Assembly: GCF_900243745.1 (NCBI RefSeq)
Contig: NZ_LT984798.1
Coordinates: forward strand, 744,001-808,000
Source of the DNA: Desulfovibrio sp. G11
GTDB lineage: Bacteria > Desulfobacterota > Desulfovibrionia > Desulfovibrionales > Desulfovibrionaceae
Reading direction: 5' to 3'
DNA: 64,000 nt
Part shown: piece by piece, positions 8,601 to 16,467 of the stretch
How positions within the stretch are numbered: the stretch's first letter is position 1
Layout of the letters: the number at the start of each line of letters is the position of its first letter
Program-made: the position numbers and the translations under genes
Notes under the pieces: model-generated
Told to the model about the DNA's origin: nothing
Seen by the model: only the letters and a program-made list of their open reading frames with translations
Databases searched by the model: none

Positions 8601-10300
8601 GGCTGGATGCCCGCCTTGACCTGGACGGCCTTGCGCTCACACCCTGGAAAAAATTTGTCCCCGCCCTGCCCGAAGGCACGGTGGAGGCCCGCGCCCGTCT
8701 GACGGGCAATCCTGCCCGCCCGGGCGGCGATTTTCACTTTGGCGTCCGCCAGCTCCGCATTCCCGGCAGCCCTCTCAAACCGCTGAATCTGGGCCTCACC
8801 GGGCGCATTGAAGGCACAACCCTTGTGGCGCGGCTGGCCGTGGACAAGGAAAGCATCCAGGCACTGGGCGGCACAGAGGCGCGTCTTGAAGCGCGAGTAC
8901 CCCTTGTCTTCAGCAAGGACGGTCTGCCACAACCCGACATGCAGGGTCCCCTGCGGGGTCAGGTACGCTGGAAAGGGGCCGCCGGGCCGCTGTGGTCCCT
9001 CTTGCCCGTGGCCGACCAGCGCTTTGCGGGCAATGTGGCCATGTCCGTGGACCTTGGCGGCACGTTGTCCGCCCCTTCCGCCAAGGGATCTGTTCTTGTC
9101 GACAAGGGGAAATATGAAAACCTGCTCCAGGGCGTACTGCTGACCAATATCAACCTGCGCCTCAAGCTTGAGGAAGGCCGGGGCAAAGGGGCAGGCGCCC
9201 TGCCCGGCGTAGCACGGCTTGAACTGGACGCCGCCGGCGGCCTTGGCGGCAAACTGCGTGTGGCCGGGCACAGCAGCCTTGATGGCAGCAAGCTGGATAT
9301 CAAGACCACCATTGATCATCTGCGCCCCCTGAGCCGCCGTGACATACGCATCGAACTTTCGGGCGATGTGGGCGTGACAGGCAGCGCCGCTGCGCCCAGG
9401 GTAGATGGCCTGATCACCGTCAACCAGGGCCTTGTGCAACTGAACAAACTGGCCGTGGGGGGCAGTGTCACCACCCTGCCCATCAGCAAAAACCCCGCGC
9501 CCGGCGCGGTACAGGCCGCCTCCCCCACAGGGGTGGCCAGCAAGCCCGAGGCAGAGGGCAGCCTCAACCTGCGCATCGTGATCCCCGGGCGCTTTCTGGT
9601 GGAAGGACACGGCCTCAGCAGTGAATGGAAAGCCGACCTGCTGGTGGCGGGTACGCCCGAAGATCCGCAGATCACGGGGCAGATCATGGCCGTCAAGGGC
9701 AACTTTGATTTTCTGACAAAGATATTCAAGCTTTCACGCGGCACAATCACCTTTGCGGGCGGCTCACTGAGCAATCCCCTGCTGGATATCAAGCTTGCCA
9801 ATGAAACGCCCAATCTCACGTCTTATGTGAACATCACGGGAACCGTGCGTAAAATGAAGCTTTCGCTGAGCAGCGAACCGGAACTGCCGCGGGATGAAAT
9901 CCTCGCCCAGATTCTTTTCGGTAAAAGCACCAGCGAACTGGGACGCCTGGAAAACCTGCGTCTGGCCGGAGCCGTGGCACAACTGGCGGGCTTCGGTTCG
10001 GGCGGCGGGGGTATTTTTGACGTTACCCGCAATGCCCTGGGGGTTGATGTGCTGCGCCTGAGTTCCACACCGGGCAGCGGATCAGGCGACTCCTCCGATG
10101 ATGAAGGCATGGGCGCAGGCACTGCCGTGGAACTGGGCAAATACATTACGGATGTCATTTATGTGGGCGTGCAGCAGGGTATGAAACAGGGAAGTACGGC
10201 CTTTATCATCCAGCTTGAACTGACCCCGCGTACCAACCTGGAGTTGCGCTCGGAACAGCAGAACACTTGGGGCGGCATACGCTGGAAATATAACTATTAG
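5648..10300 (+). CDS. tamB: Translocation and assembly module protein TamB
   Basis: A 1550-aa AsmA-like protein of the TamB/DUF490 family. It is anchored in the inner membrane and spans the periplasm as a beta-rich groove that works with TamA. One membrane helix lies near residues 61-81 (leucine/phenylalanine-rich). A low-complexity Ala/Pro/Gln region follows at about residues 230-310 and again near 620-670. The C-terminal 400 residues are the conserved TamB domain, ending in KYNY. A hydrophilic Gly/Ala-rich tail precedes the membrane helix, which is longer than usual. The start overlaps the tamA stop by one base, so the pair forms an operon. The stop is followed directly by AGC, as in three other genes here. 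Confidence 0.9.
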   Translation: MTTLSSHTGQGGAVVAGAAVGGATAGSAHVSGSGQPGKGPGRPGGRRGAALFSRIWSIVWRGLAFLLLLLLFFLAGILLALRNENVQAWLKDEVNAVLAAPAETGDLQVRLTRLSGSLPFSMQVGLELADAHGPWLEAPLNTFEWDWTALPGTVRIRALTSHNPRLLRLPDLPPAPPSEPSPPMTEKSLRAMLGEAVQTLNTLPGWLPAVLMDRLAVVDAVLPQALLGAVIPAGAEKQEKDQNKENSGNADAAGQHQAANTPGMSPTSATQPTAPHNEPASTPAAQNGQANAHQAGDTQTEGRQAAPQPSADSTPFSGGAFFKADVDASLRAGSKGGSLNVMLTASGRDHAPLLVADTSCGGLEVRVEANFSPQEDKSGKSVIRTLTVNSRLEAAVLPAASAAAPAEDSSKTVETPAASSGAAPPASPQGQPAPYNPHSFLAPLLAGGASLSLTLEAQAQAIPGAPDDMAATARAGLTTFDLKAGPLSGTGHAAWHSPDAPAAGPAASRLTGAAQATSWLSGPLDVDLRLSLAPLKNPHARAAGDEAGSPLDILAAPGSVSLTANGPLEAPALNLRLECADLRLGSHRLEKAVASLAASPLHWRQALLPAEDHDSAPPAEAAGQYHAPGSADGKSSRAGANPGDSPDAGPGSTPDTVHGAAKAGTPQDGQEAATQLVLQLDVSGQWDNRPLSLGGQIFAGRTEGGMLQAGLRKLRLNALGVEAAGQATAILPPGSMPGCDGRLDVRVTDWAALSSLVPGARLDGEASLSLELRTERTTAPAAPEAADALRAATPRETAQNGGQPTARGGSETGPVQTDTAQATEAAPAPAVRFSQQAVLRWNVPRLSYSAGAEAPLTLQSLAGEATLRDLFGTANLAARLDLAALRQGDLSLGTKVRANGSLNGPLDASVETSGSVAARINARWQPGLVQLQKLEAGLAGHDLGFRTSPGATLRYGDSGITLTGLDIRLIPGGRLRANAALGQDRLDARLDLDGLALTPWKKFVPALPEGTVEARARLTGNPARPGGDFHFGVRQLRIPGSPLKPLNLGLTGRIEGTTLVARLAVDKESIQALGGTEARLEARVPLVFSKDGLPQPDMQGPLRGQVRWKGAAGPLWSLLPVADQRFAGNVAMSVDLGGTLSAPSAKGSVLVDKGKYENLLQGVLLTNINLRLKLEEGRGKGAGALPGVARLELDAAGGLGGKLRVAGHSSLDGSKLDIKTTIDHLRPLSRRDIRIELSGDVGVTGSAAAPRVDGLITVNQGLVQLNKLAVGGSVTTLPISKNPAPGAVQAASPTGVASKPEAEGSLNLRIVIPGRFLVEGHGLSSEWKADLLVAGTPEDPQITGQIMAVKGNFDFLTKIFKLSRGTITFAGGSLSNPLLDIKLANETPNLTSYVNITGTVRKMKLSLSSEPELPRDEILAQILFGKSTSELGRLENLRLAGAVAQLAGFGSGGGGIFDVTRNALGVDVLRLSSTPGSGSGDSSDDEGMGAGTAVELGKYITDVIYVGVQQGMKQGSTAFIIQLELTPRTNLELRSEQQNTWGGIRWKYNY

Positions 10301-10653
10301 AGCAAATTGACCGTTAAATTATCCTGGCGGTGGCGTGAGCAGACGTTCGCCGTGGCGGCGTAGCTGTTCGCGGCAGCATGCCGCACCCCTCAGGCATAGA
10401 GAAAAAGACCTGTCTTGCGGGAAGGGCTGTTACCGCCGCCCTGCGGGTACAGGGTTTTTCTTCTGATTTTGCCTTGGCCGCCCGCCGCGCAGGCGGCCCA
10501 AACCAGACCGGCTGATGCATTTCAAATAGTAGCTTTTTCCAAGTGTGCCACCATCTTCCACGCAGACGCCCCAAGTGAAGACAAAAAAATGGGCGCGGCG
10601 CTGAATGCAAGCCAATTTTGCAGTACCGCAGCCTGAAGCCTGCAGATTAACAC
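10301..10653. other. Spacer between tamB and a GNAT gene
   Basis: No gene was seen. A short hairpin, CCCTG/CAGGG followed by TTTTT at 10439-10459, could end tamB transcription. The dispersed repeat at 10478-10498 lies just after it. Short antisense frames here lack ribosome sites. Confidence 0.45.
10478..10498 (-). repeat. Dispersed palindromic GC-rich repeat
   Basis: These 21 bp are identical, in reverse orientation, to 32238-32258. Both copies lie between genes and can form a hairpin. A variant copy lies at 1728-1748. Confidence 0.6.
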
Positions 10654-11160
10654 ATGAACAAATGCGAATCCCCTTTCTCAGCCCCCGCACTGCACCTACG
10701 CCGTGCACAGCCCGAAGACCATGCCGCGCTCACCGATCTCTGGCGGCGCAGTGTGGAGGCCACGCACCGCTTTCTTTCCCCTTTGGCCGTAGATGAGCTT
10801 TACACCGCCGTGCTGCGGGATTACCTGCCCGCAGTGGAAGAAGTATGGCTGGCGGAATACAGGCTGGAAAATGAAACACGGGCCCGCCCTGCCGGATTTA
10901 TGGGCTGCAACGGCCCGCAGGTGGAGATGCTGTTTGTGGAGCCGGCATTTTTCGGCCGGGGCGTAGGCAAGACGCTTTTGCAACGCGCGCAACAACGTGC
11001 CACCAAAGAAGGCTTTGCCCTGACACTTGACGTCAACGAGCAGAACCCTTCCGCCCTGGCTTTTTACAGGCATATGGGCTTTGCCGTAACGGGACGCTCG
11101 CCGCTGGACAGCGCAGGCCGTCCCTACCCCCTGCTCCATATGGAATGGCGGGCGCGCTGA
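10654..11160 (+). CDS. GNAT-family N-acetyltransferase
   Basis: A 168-aa single-domain acetyltransferase that transfers an acetyl group from acetyl-CoA to an amine; the substrate is unknown. The fold markers are clear: LRRAQPEDHAALTDLW at the start, the acetyl-CoA loop VEPAFFGRGVGKTLL in motif A, and NPSALAFYRHMGF in motif B. It resembles the YjaB-type group. The island carries two relatives with the same C-terminal pattern (43248 and 43721). Its stop faces the typA stop across a shared hairpin. Confidence 0.85.
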   Translation: MNKCESPFSAPALHLRRAQPEDHAALTDLWRRSVEATHRFLSPLAVDELYTAVLRDYLPAVEEVWLAEYRLENETRARPAGFMGCNGPQVEMLFVEPAFFGRGVGKTLLQRAQQRATKEGFALTLDVNEQNPSALAFYRHMGFAVTGRSPLDSAGRPYPLLHMEWRAR

Positions 11161-11199
11161 CAGTGCCGCAAACCGTCTGAAAACAGGCCACAACGTATT

Positions 11200-11231
11200 C
11201 GCGGCAAGGATTCCTGAAAATCCTTGCCGCG
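11200..11231. terminator. Bidirectional hairpin between convergent genes
   Basis: A perfect 13-bp stem (CGCGGCAAGGATT) with a 6-nt loop lies midway between the stops of the GNAT gene and typA. There is no T-tract on either side, so termination strength is uncertain. Confidence 0.6.
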
Positions 11232-11256
11232 TCTGCATGCATCGTGTGAAATGCTT

Positions 11257-13083
11257 TTATCCCTTGCGCCTGCCCGCGATCTGGTAGCGCTTCTGGGCTG
11301 AAAGCTCCGCTTTGCGCAGACGGATGGACTGGGGCGTCACTTCCACCAGTTCATCTTCACGCACAAAGTGCAGGGCGTGTTCCAGCGTCATGCGGCGCAC
11401 AGGCGTCAGGATGACGTTTTCATCCTTGCCCGCCGCGCGCATGTTGGTGAGCTTCTTTTCCTTGGTAGCGTTCACGTCAATATCATTGTCGCGATTGTGC
11501 TCACCCACGATCATGCCTTCGTACACGGGATTGCCCGGCTCCACAAAAAGCACGCCGCGCGGCTCAAGGTTAAAAAGGGCATACGCCACGGCGCTGCCCG
11601 ACCTGTCGGCCACAATGGAGCCGGAAAAACGCGTGGGAAAATCACCACGCCATTCTTCATAGCCTTCAAGATACGAGTTCATGATGCCCGTACCCTTGGT
11701 ATCCGTAAGAAATTCATCCCGATACCCGATAAGACCGCGCGAAGGCACCGTGAACTCAAGGCGCACCCGGCCCGTGCCGTTGTTGACGCAGTTGAGCATG
11801 CGCCCTTTGCGCTGGGCCAGCTTTTCCGTAACCACCCCCATGAAGACTTCGTCGCAGTCCACATAAAGGCGCTCAATGGGTTCAAGAACCTTGCCGTCCT
11901 CATCCTTGCGCAGGATTACCTCGGGGCGGCCCACGGAAAGTTCAAAACCTTCGCGCCGCATGGTCTCGATAAGAATAGCCATCTGAAATTCGCCGCGCCC
12001 CTTGACCAGAAAAGCATCGCGGTCGGCGGTGTCTTCCACGCGCACAGCCACGTTGCGCAGGGTTTCCTTTTCCAGGCGGTCGCGAATGGCGCGGCTCTGC
12101 ACAATCTTGCCTTCGCGTCCGGCCAGGGGCGAAGTGTTGATGCCGAAACGCATGGCCACCGTCGGCTCATCCACCCTGATGCGCGGCAGGGCGCGGGGAT
12201 TGGTGCTGGTGCAGATAGTGTCGCCGATGGTCACGTCTTCAATGCCTGCCAGCACTACAATATCGCCGGGGGCGGCGGTTTCTACCTCGGCAAGCTTCAG
12301 GCCGTCATACACCTGAAGCTTGGTGGCCCGCAGAGCGCGCGGTTTTCCGTTTTCGCCGATGCAGGCGAGGGTTTCCTTGCTGTGCACATGCCCGTGCATG
12401 ATGCGGCCCACAGCCAGGCGGCCCAGATAGTCGGAATAGTCAAGGTCAGCCACCAGCATCTGGAAGGGCTGCCCGGGATCGTGCGCCGGACCGGGAATAT
12501 GCTTCAGTATGGCTTCAAACAGAGGGGTCAGATCCTTCTGCTCGTCGTCAATATTTTTCATGGCCACACCCTGACGGCCGATGGCGTAGAGCACGGGAAA
12601 CTCGAGCTGCGCCTCGCTGGCGTCCAGGTCGATAAAAAGATCGTAGATCTCGTTCAGCACTTCTTCGGGCCGTGCGTCCTTGCGGTCGATCTTGTTGATG
12701 ACCACCACCACAGGCAGCCCGGCTTCCAGCGTTTTGCGCAACACAAAACGGGTTTGCGGCAGGGGACCTTCAGAAGAGTCCACCAGCAGAATGGCCCCTG
12801 TGGTCATTGAAAGCGAGCGTTCCACCTCACCGCCGAAGTCCGCGTGGCCCGGGGTGTCGATGATATTGATCTTGACGCCGTTCCACGAAACGGCACAGTT
12901 TTTGGCGGCAATGGTGATGCCGCGCTCGCGTTCAATGTCCATATTGTCCATGACGCGGTCGTCCATCTGCTGGCCGGCGCGAAGGCCGCCGCCCTGCTTG
13001 AAGAGCGCGTCCACCAGAGTGGTCTTGCCGTGGTCAACGTGGGCGATAATAGCAACGTTGCGAAGAGAATCGTTATAATGCAT
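11257..13083 (-). CDS. typA: Ribosome-associated translational GTPase TypA/BipA
   Basis: TypA/BipA is an EF-G-like GTPase that binds ribosomes and supports assembly and stress growth. The 608-aa protein has the full GTPase set: P-loop AHVDHGKTTL near residue 15, DTPGHADFGGEVER (G3) and NKIDR (G4). EF-G-like domains and the BipA-specific C-terminal domain follow, ending IAGRRKG. Length is typical. The start at 13083 has only a weak AAGGC upstream. It stands alone, with the purine nucleoside phosphorylase gene upstream on the same strand about 60 bp away. Confidence 0.95.
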   Translation of the reverse strand: MHYNDSLRNVAIIAHVDHGKTTLVDALFKQGGGLRAGQQMDDRVMDNMDIERERGITIAAKNCAVSWNGVKINIIDTPGHADFGGEVERSLSMTTGAILLVDSSEGPLPQTRFVLRKTLEAGLPVVVVINKIDRKDARPEEVLNEIYDLFIDLDASEAQLEFPVLYAIGRQGVAMKNIDDEQKDLTPLFEAILKHIPGPAHDPGQPFQMLVADLDYSDYLGRLAVGRIMHGHVHSKETLACIGENGKPRALRATKLQVYDGLKLAEVETAAPGDIVVLAGIEDVTIGDTICTSTNPRALPRIRVDEPTVAMRFGINTSPLAGREGKIVQSRAIRDRLEKETLRNVAVRVEDTADRDAFLVKGRGEFQMAILIETMRREGFELSVGRPEVILRKDEDGKVLEPIERLYVDCDEVFMGVVTEKLAQRKGRMLNCVNNGTGRVRLEFTVPSRGLIGYRDEFLTDTKGTGIMNSYLEGYEEWRGDFPTRFSGSIVADRSGSAVAYALFNLEPRGVLFVEPGNPVYEGMIVGEHNRDNDIDVNATKEKKLTNMRAAGKDENVILTPVRRMTLEHALHFVREDELVEVTPQSIRLRKAELSAQKRYQIAGRRKG

Positions 13084-13140
13084 GGGCGCTTTGCCTTTTA
13101 GTGTAAAAAAATGAGTCCGGGCTGCGCTTGTACGTATTTT

Positions 13141-14052
13141 TTAAAGTTTTGTCATCATTGCCCGTATGAGGCGGCCCAGATTTTTACCCGCCTGGGCAGC
13201 CACAAGAATAATTTCTTCCAAAGGCGCCGGGGTCATACAGTCCGGCAAGTTTTTATTTGAAATACATGAAAGGCCAAGCACGCGCATACCCAGATGGCGC
13301 GCCGCAATGACCTCAAGCACCGTGCTCATGCCCACAGCATCGGCTCCCCACTGCCGGTACATGCGCGTTTCGGCAGGGGTTTCCATTTCAGGGCCGCGCA
13401 CGCCAATGTACACGCCGCGTTCCAGCCGCAGGCCCAGCCTGGCGGAAGTTTCCATGGCAAGGGTGCGCAGGTCCGCATCAAAGGGCGCGCTCATGTCGGG
13501 AAAACGCGGTCCCCATTGCTCGCAGTTACAGCCGAGCAGAGGCGAATACCCCGTATGGTTGATAAAATCGCTCATACACATGATGGACCCGGCGTCAAAA
13601 TGGGGATTAAGCGCCCCCGCCGCGTTGGTGATCACCAGCGTCTTGACGCCCATGGCCGCCATGACGCGCACCCCCATACACACTTCGGCCGGGCTGCGGC
13701 CTTCATAAAGGTGGCAGCGCCCCTGCTGGATAAGCACAGGACGGCCCGGTACATCGTCCTCGCCGCAGGATGAGGGAAAACGCCCCCACACAAAGGCTCC
13801 CACATGCGAATCCACGCTGGATACGGGAAAACCCGGCAGATCGGCATAAGGCACGGCTACCCGCTCCGCCAGCCGGTCCGCCAGACCCGAAAGCCCCGTA
13901 CCCAGCACAAGACCAACGGGAACACTGTTGTCTTCTGCCGTAGCGCCGGTGATTTTTCGCATGCCCATAACCTGTGAAAAGCTGCATGGCGCAGCCTCCA
14001 GAGCCTTGCGCAGAGCCGCCGCGGCCGACTGGACTTCTTGCGGATTTTGCAT
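13141..14052 (-). CDS. Purine-nucleoside phosphorylase
   Basis: A 303-aa PNP/MTAP-family enzyme that splits purine nucleosides with phosphate in the salvage pathway. Visible blocks are the phosphate-binding VGLVLGTGLSGLAD, the middle segment VKTLVITNAAGALNP, FINHTGYSPL, and VGMSTVLEVIAARHLGMRVLGLSCISN near the C-terminus. This matches the trimeric PunA type. The start at 14052 was chosen because AGGAGGG lies 8 bases upstream and similarity begins there; the upstream in-frame extension has no family character. It is divergent from the carboxylase cluster. Confidence 0.88.
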   Translation of the reverse strand: MQNPQEVQSAAAALRKALEAAPCSFSQVMGMRKITGATAEDNSVPVGLVLGTGLSGLADRLAERVAVPYADLPGFPVSSVDSHVGAFVWGRFPSSCGEDDVPGRPVLIQQGRCHLYEGRSPAEVCMGVRVMAAMGVKTLVITNAAGALNPHFDAGSIMCMSDFINHTGYSPLLGCNCEQWGPRFPDMSAPFDADLRTLAMETSARLGLRLERGVYIGVRGPEMETPAETRMYRQWGADAVGMSTVLEVIAARHLGMRVLGLSCISNKNLPDCMTPAPLEEIILVAAQAGKNLGRLIRAMMTKL

Positions 14053-14319
14053 ATTATCCCTCCTGATTTTAACAGTGCCGCAGCGGGTAATGCCGCGCAA
14101 TGACCGGGGGCGACTTTTTTCATCCGCCCACAGTACTGCGTGTGGATTTTCACACGGAAAGTGCGTATACTCGGTTGATACGAATCCTGTATAGCCCGCC
14201 CGGCCCAGTCCCACAAGGGCAAACCGGCGGGCCGGCCTACGCTTCGGCGACCGCGTTACGTGGCCGCGCCGGAACTATCAGACCAACAACTACCGCTTGC
14301 GCCCCCAGGGCGCCACATA

Positions 14320-15774
14320 ATGAGGGAGACAGGCTTGGACAACGCTCAGGAAACCATTCCCCTGCACAAGCACAAAATTCTGGTAGCCAATCGCGGCGAA
14401 ATAGCCATGCGCATCATGCGGGCCTGCCGCAAGCTGGGTGTGGCTTTTACCGCCATATTCACCGCCGAGGATGCGGCTTCGGGCCATGTACGCCTTGCGC
14501 GCGAAGAAGGTGGAGAAAAAAGCCTTTTTCGCGTTTCTTCCTACCACGACGCCAACGAGCTTATGTCTGTGGCTGACGAGGCAGGCTGCACCGCCGTGCA
14601 TCCCGGCTACGGTTTTTTTGCCGAAGACTTCCGTTTTGCCCGCCGTGTGACCAAGCGCGATCGCAAACTCGTCTTTATCGGCCCTTCGTGGAAGATCATC
14701 CGTGAACTGGGCGACAAGATCAACACCAAGCGCCTGGCGCGCAGCCTTGGCGTGCCCACGGTTCCCGGCTCTGACCGGCCCATCTATGACGAGATGGAGG
14801 CAGAACGCATCGCCAAAAGCATCTTTGAATTTCAAGCCCAGCAAGGCATCACCCGCCCGCTGGTGCTGGTCAAGGCTTCGGCAGGCGGCGGCGGCATGGG
14901 CATCGAGGAAGTATACGACCCGGACCAGTTCCGCTCCGTCTACCGCCGCATCCGCAACTATGCCCTGCGCCAGTTCAAAGACGAAGGCGTACTCATCGAG
15001 CAGCGCATTACGGACTTTAACCACCTTGAAGTTCAGGTCGTTTCCGACCGCACAGGAATTAATCCCGTGCATTTCGGCACGCGTAACTGCTCCATCCAGT
15101 CCACAGGGCTGCAAAAGCGCATCGAGGTGGCCCCCGGCTTTGTTCCGGAAGAAATCAAGTACACCTTTGACGCCGGCAAGGTGCTCAAGGATATTGTCCA
15201 TTACTCCCTGACCATGGCCCGCAAGGTCGGCTACGACAACGTGGGCACATGGGAATGGATCGTTACCCGCAAGGGCGAACCTTTCCTTATGGAAGTGAAT
15301 ACCCGCATCCAGGTGGAAAACGGCGTTTCGGCCCGCATTTCCAAGGTCAAGGGGCAGGGCGATGTGGACATCATTGCCGAACAGATACGTATCGGCCTTG
15401 GCGATCCCCTGGGCTATGCCCAGGACGACATCACTTTTGACGGCGTGGGCATCGAATACCGGCTCATCGCCGAAGACCCGGACAGCAACTTTACCCCCTG
15501 GGTAGGGCGCATTGAGCGCTTCCAGTGGAAAGAACAGCCGTGGCTGACCATGCTCACCCACGTTCCCACCCAGGAACCATACGAAATCCCGACCGAATTT
15601 GATCCAAACCTGGCTCTTGCCATCATATGGGGCAAAGACCTTGAAGAAGCCAAGGCCCGTGGTCTTGAATTTTTGCACGATCTGCGCCTTGAGGGGCATA
15701 ACGGCGCAGGAGACACCCTAAAATCCAACGTAAACTTTTTAGCGGCCAATACGGAACGGATTCTCCGTTTCTGA
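14320..15774 (+). CDS. Biotin carboxylase-like ATP-grasp subunit (divergent)
   Basis: This ATP-grasp enzyme should carboxylate a biotin carrier using ATP and bicarbonate, the first half of acetyl-CoA carboxylase. About 484 aa. It has the N-terminal KILVANRGEIAMRIMRA, the glycine loop KASAGGGG (about 185-192), and MEVNTRIQVENG (about 324-335). The last motif usually reads NTRLQVEH, so the histidine is replaced by asparagine; the LGERDCS-type motif also diverges to FGTRNCS. It may therefore be a specialised carboxylase. ATG 14320 was used, but TTG 14335 with GAGGGAG upstream is an equally good start. It opens a cluster with DUF1847, carboxyltransferase and biotinyl genes. Confidence 0.8.
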   Translation: MRETGLDNAQETIPLHKHKILVANRGEIAMRIMRACRKLGVAFTAIFTAEDAASGHVRLAREEGGEKSLFRVSSYHDANELMSVADEAGCTAVHPGYGFFAEDFRFARRVTKRDRKLVFIGPSWKIIRELGDKINTKRLARSLGVPTVPGSDRPIYDEMEAERIAKSIFEFQAQQGITRPLVLVKASAGGGGMGIEEVYDPDQFRSVYRRIRNYALRQFKDEGVLIEQRITDFNHLEVQVVSDRTGINPVHFGTRNCSIQSTGLQKRIEVAPGFVPEEIKYTFDAGKVLKDIVHYSLTMARKVGYDNVGTWEWIVTRKGEPFLMEVNTRIQVENGVSARISKVKGQGDVDIIAEQIRIGLGDPLGYAQDDITFDGVGIEYRLIAEDPDSNFTPWVGRIERFQWKEQPWLTMLTHVPTQEPYEIPTEFDPNLALAIIWGKDLEEAKARGLEFLHDLRLEGHNGAGDTLKSNVNFLAANTERILRF

Positions 15775-15789
15775 CCAAAGGAGCAAATC

Positions 15790-16461
15790 ATGGGGACCCC
15801 CCAGTTTCCCACATGCGCTACCTGCCCCTTCAAGCGCGAAGACCGCCTGTGCGTCAAAGCCGGCGGCAAGCACCCTGCCAACTGCCCCACTGCCATGCGG
15901 CACGACCTGGGCGATGCGGCGCTGGGCTGTTACAAGGATGACATATTGCGCATGGCGCGCGAATCGGCCATTGTGGAATATAACTGTTACACGACGCTGC
16001 CCGACGGCACGCGCATTCCCTGCCACCCGCGCATTCTTGAAATTATGGAATACGCCATGGCCATGGGATACAAACGTCTCGGACTTCTGTTCTGCATCGG
16101 CCTGCGTGAAGACGCCAAGGCCTCTGCCGACATTTTCGAGGCTCACGGTTTTGAAGTGGTTTCGGTTATCTGCAAGGTCGGCAATGTATCCAAGAGCACT
16201 CTTGGCATTGACGCCGGGCACCTGCACAATCCCGCCAAGCCGGAGACCATGTGCAACCCGGTGCTGCAAGCCAAGATCATGAACGACGCCAAGGTGGAAC
16301 TCAATATTCTGCTGGGCCTGTGTGTGGCGCACGATACCCTCGCCATGCGCTATCTTGAGGCCCCCACGACCGTTCTGGCCGTCAAGGACCGCATGCTCGG
16401 CAACAATCCGCTGGCCGCCCTGCACTCATCCTACTCCAATTACCTCAAAAAACCCGTTTAG
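15790..16461 (+). CDS. DUF1847 domain protein, cysteine-rich
   Basis: A 223-aa protein of the DUF1847 type, whose function is unknown. The N-terminus holds a cysteine cluster, CATCPF...CVKAGG...CPT, that looks like a metal or Fe-S site. More cysteines occur later, in LGLLFCIGL, VICKVG and LGLCVAHD. It starts 15 bp after the biotin carboxylase stop with AAAGGAG as ribosome site, and ends 6 bp before the carboxyltransferase. That places it inside the carboxylase operon, so a role linked to the carboxylase is suggested by position only. Confidence 0.75.
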   Translation: MGTPQFPTCATCPFKREDRLCVKAGGKHPANCPTAMRHDLGDAALGCYKDDILRMARESAIVEYNCYTTLPDGTRIPCHPRILEIMEYAMAMGYKRLGLLFCIGLREDAKASADIFEAHGFEVVSVICKVGNVSKSTLGIDAGHLHNPAKPETMCNPVLQAKIMNDAKVELNILLGLCVAHDTLAMRYLEAPTTVLAVKDRMLGNNPLAALHSSYSNYLKKPV

Positions 16462-16467
16462 CGGCGC

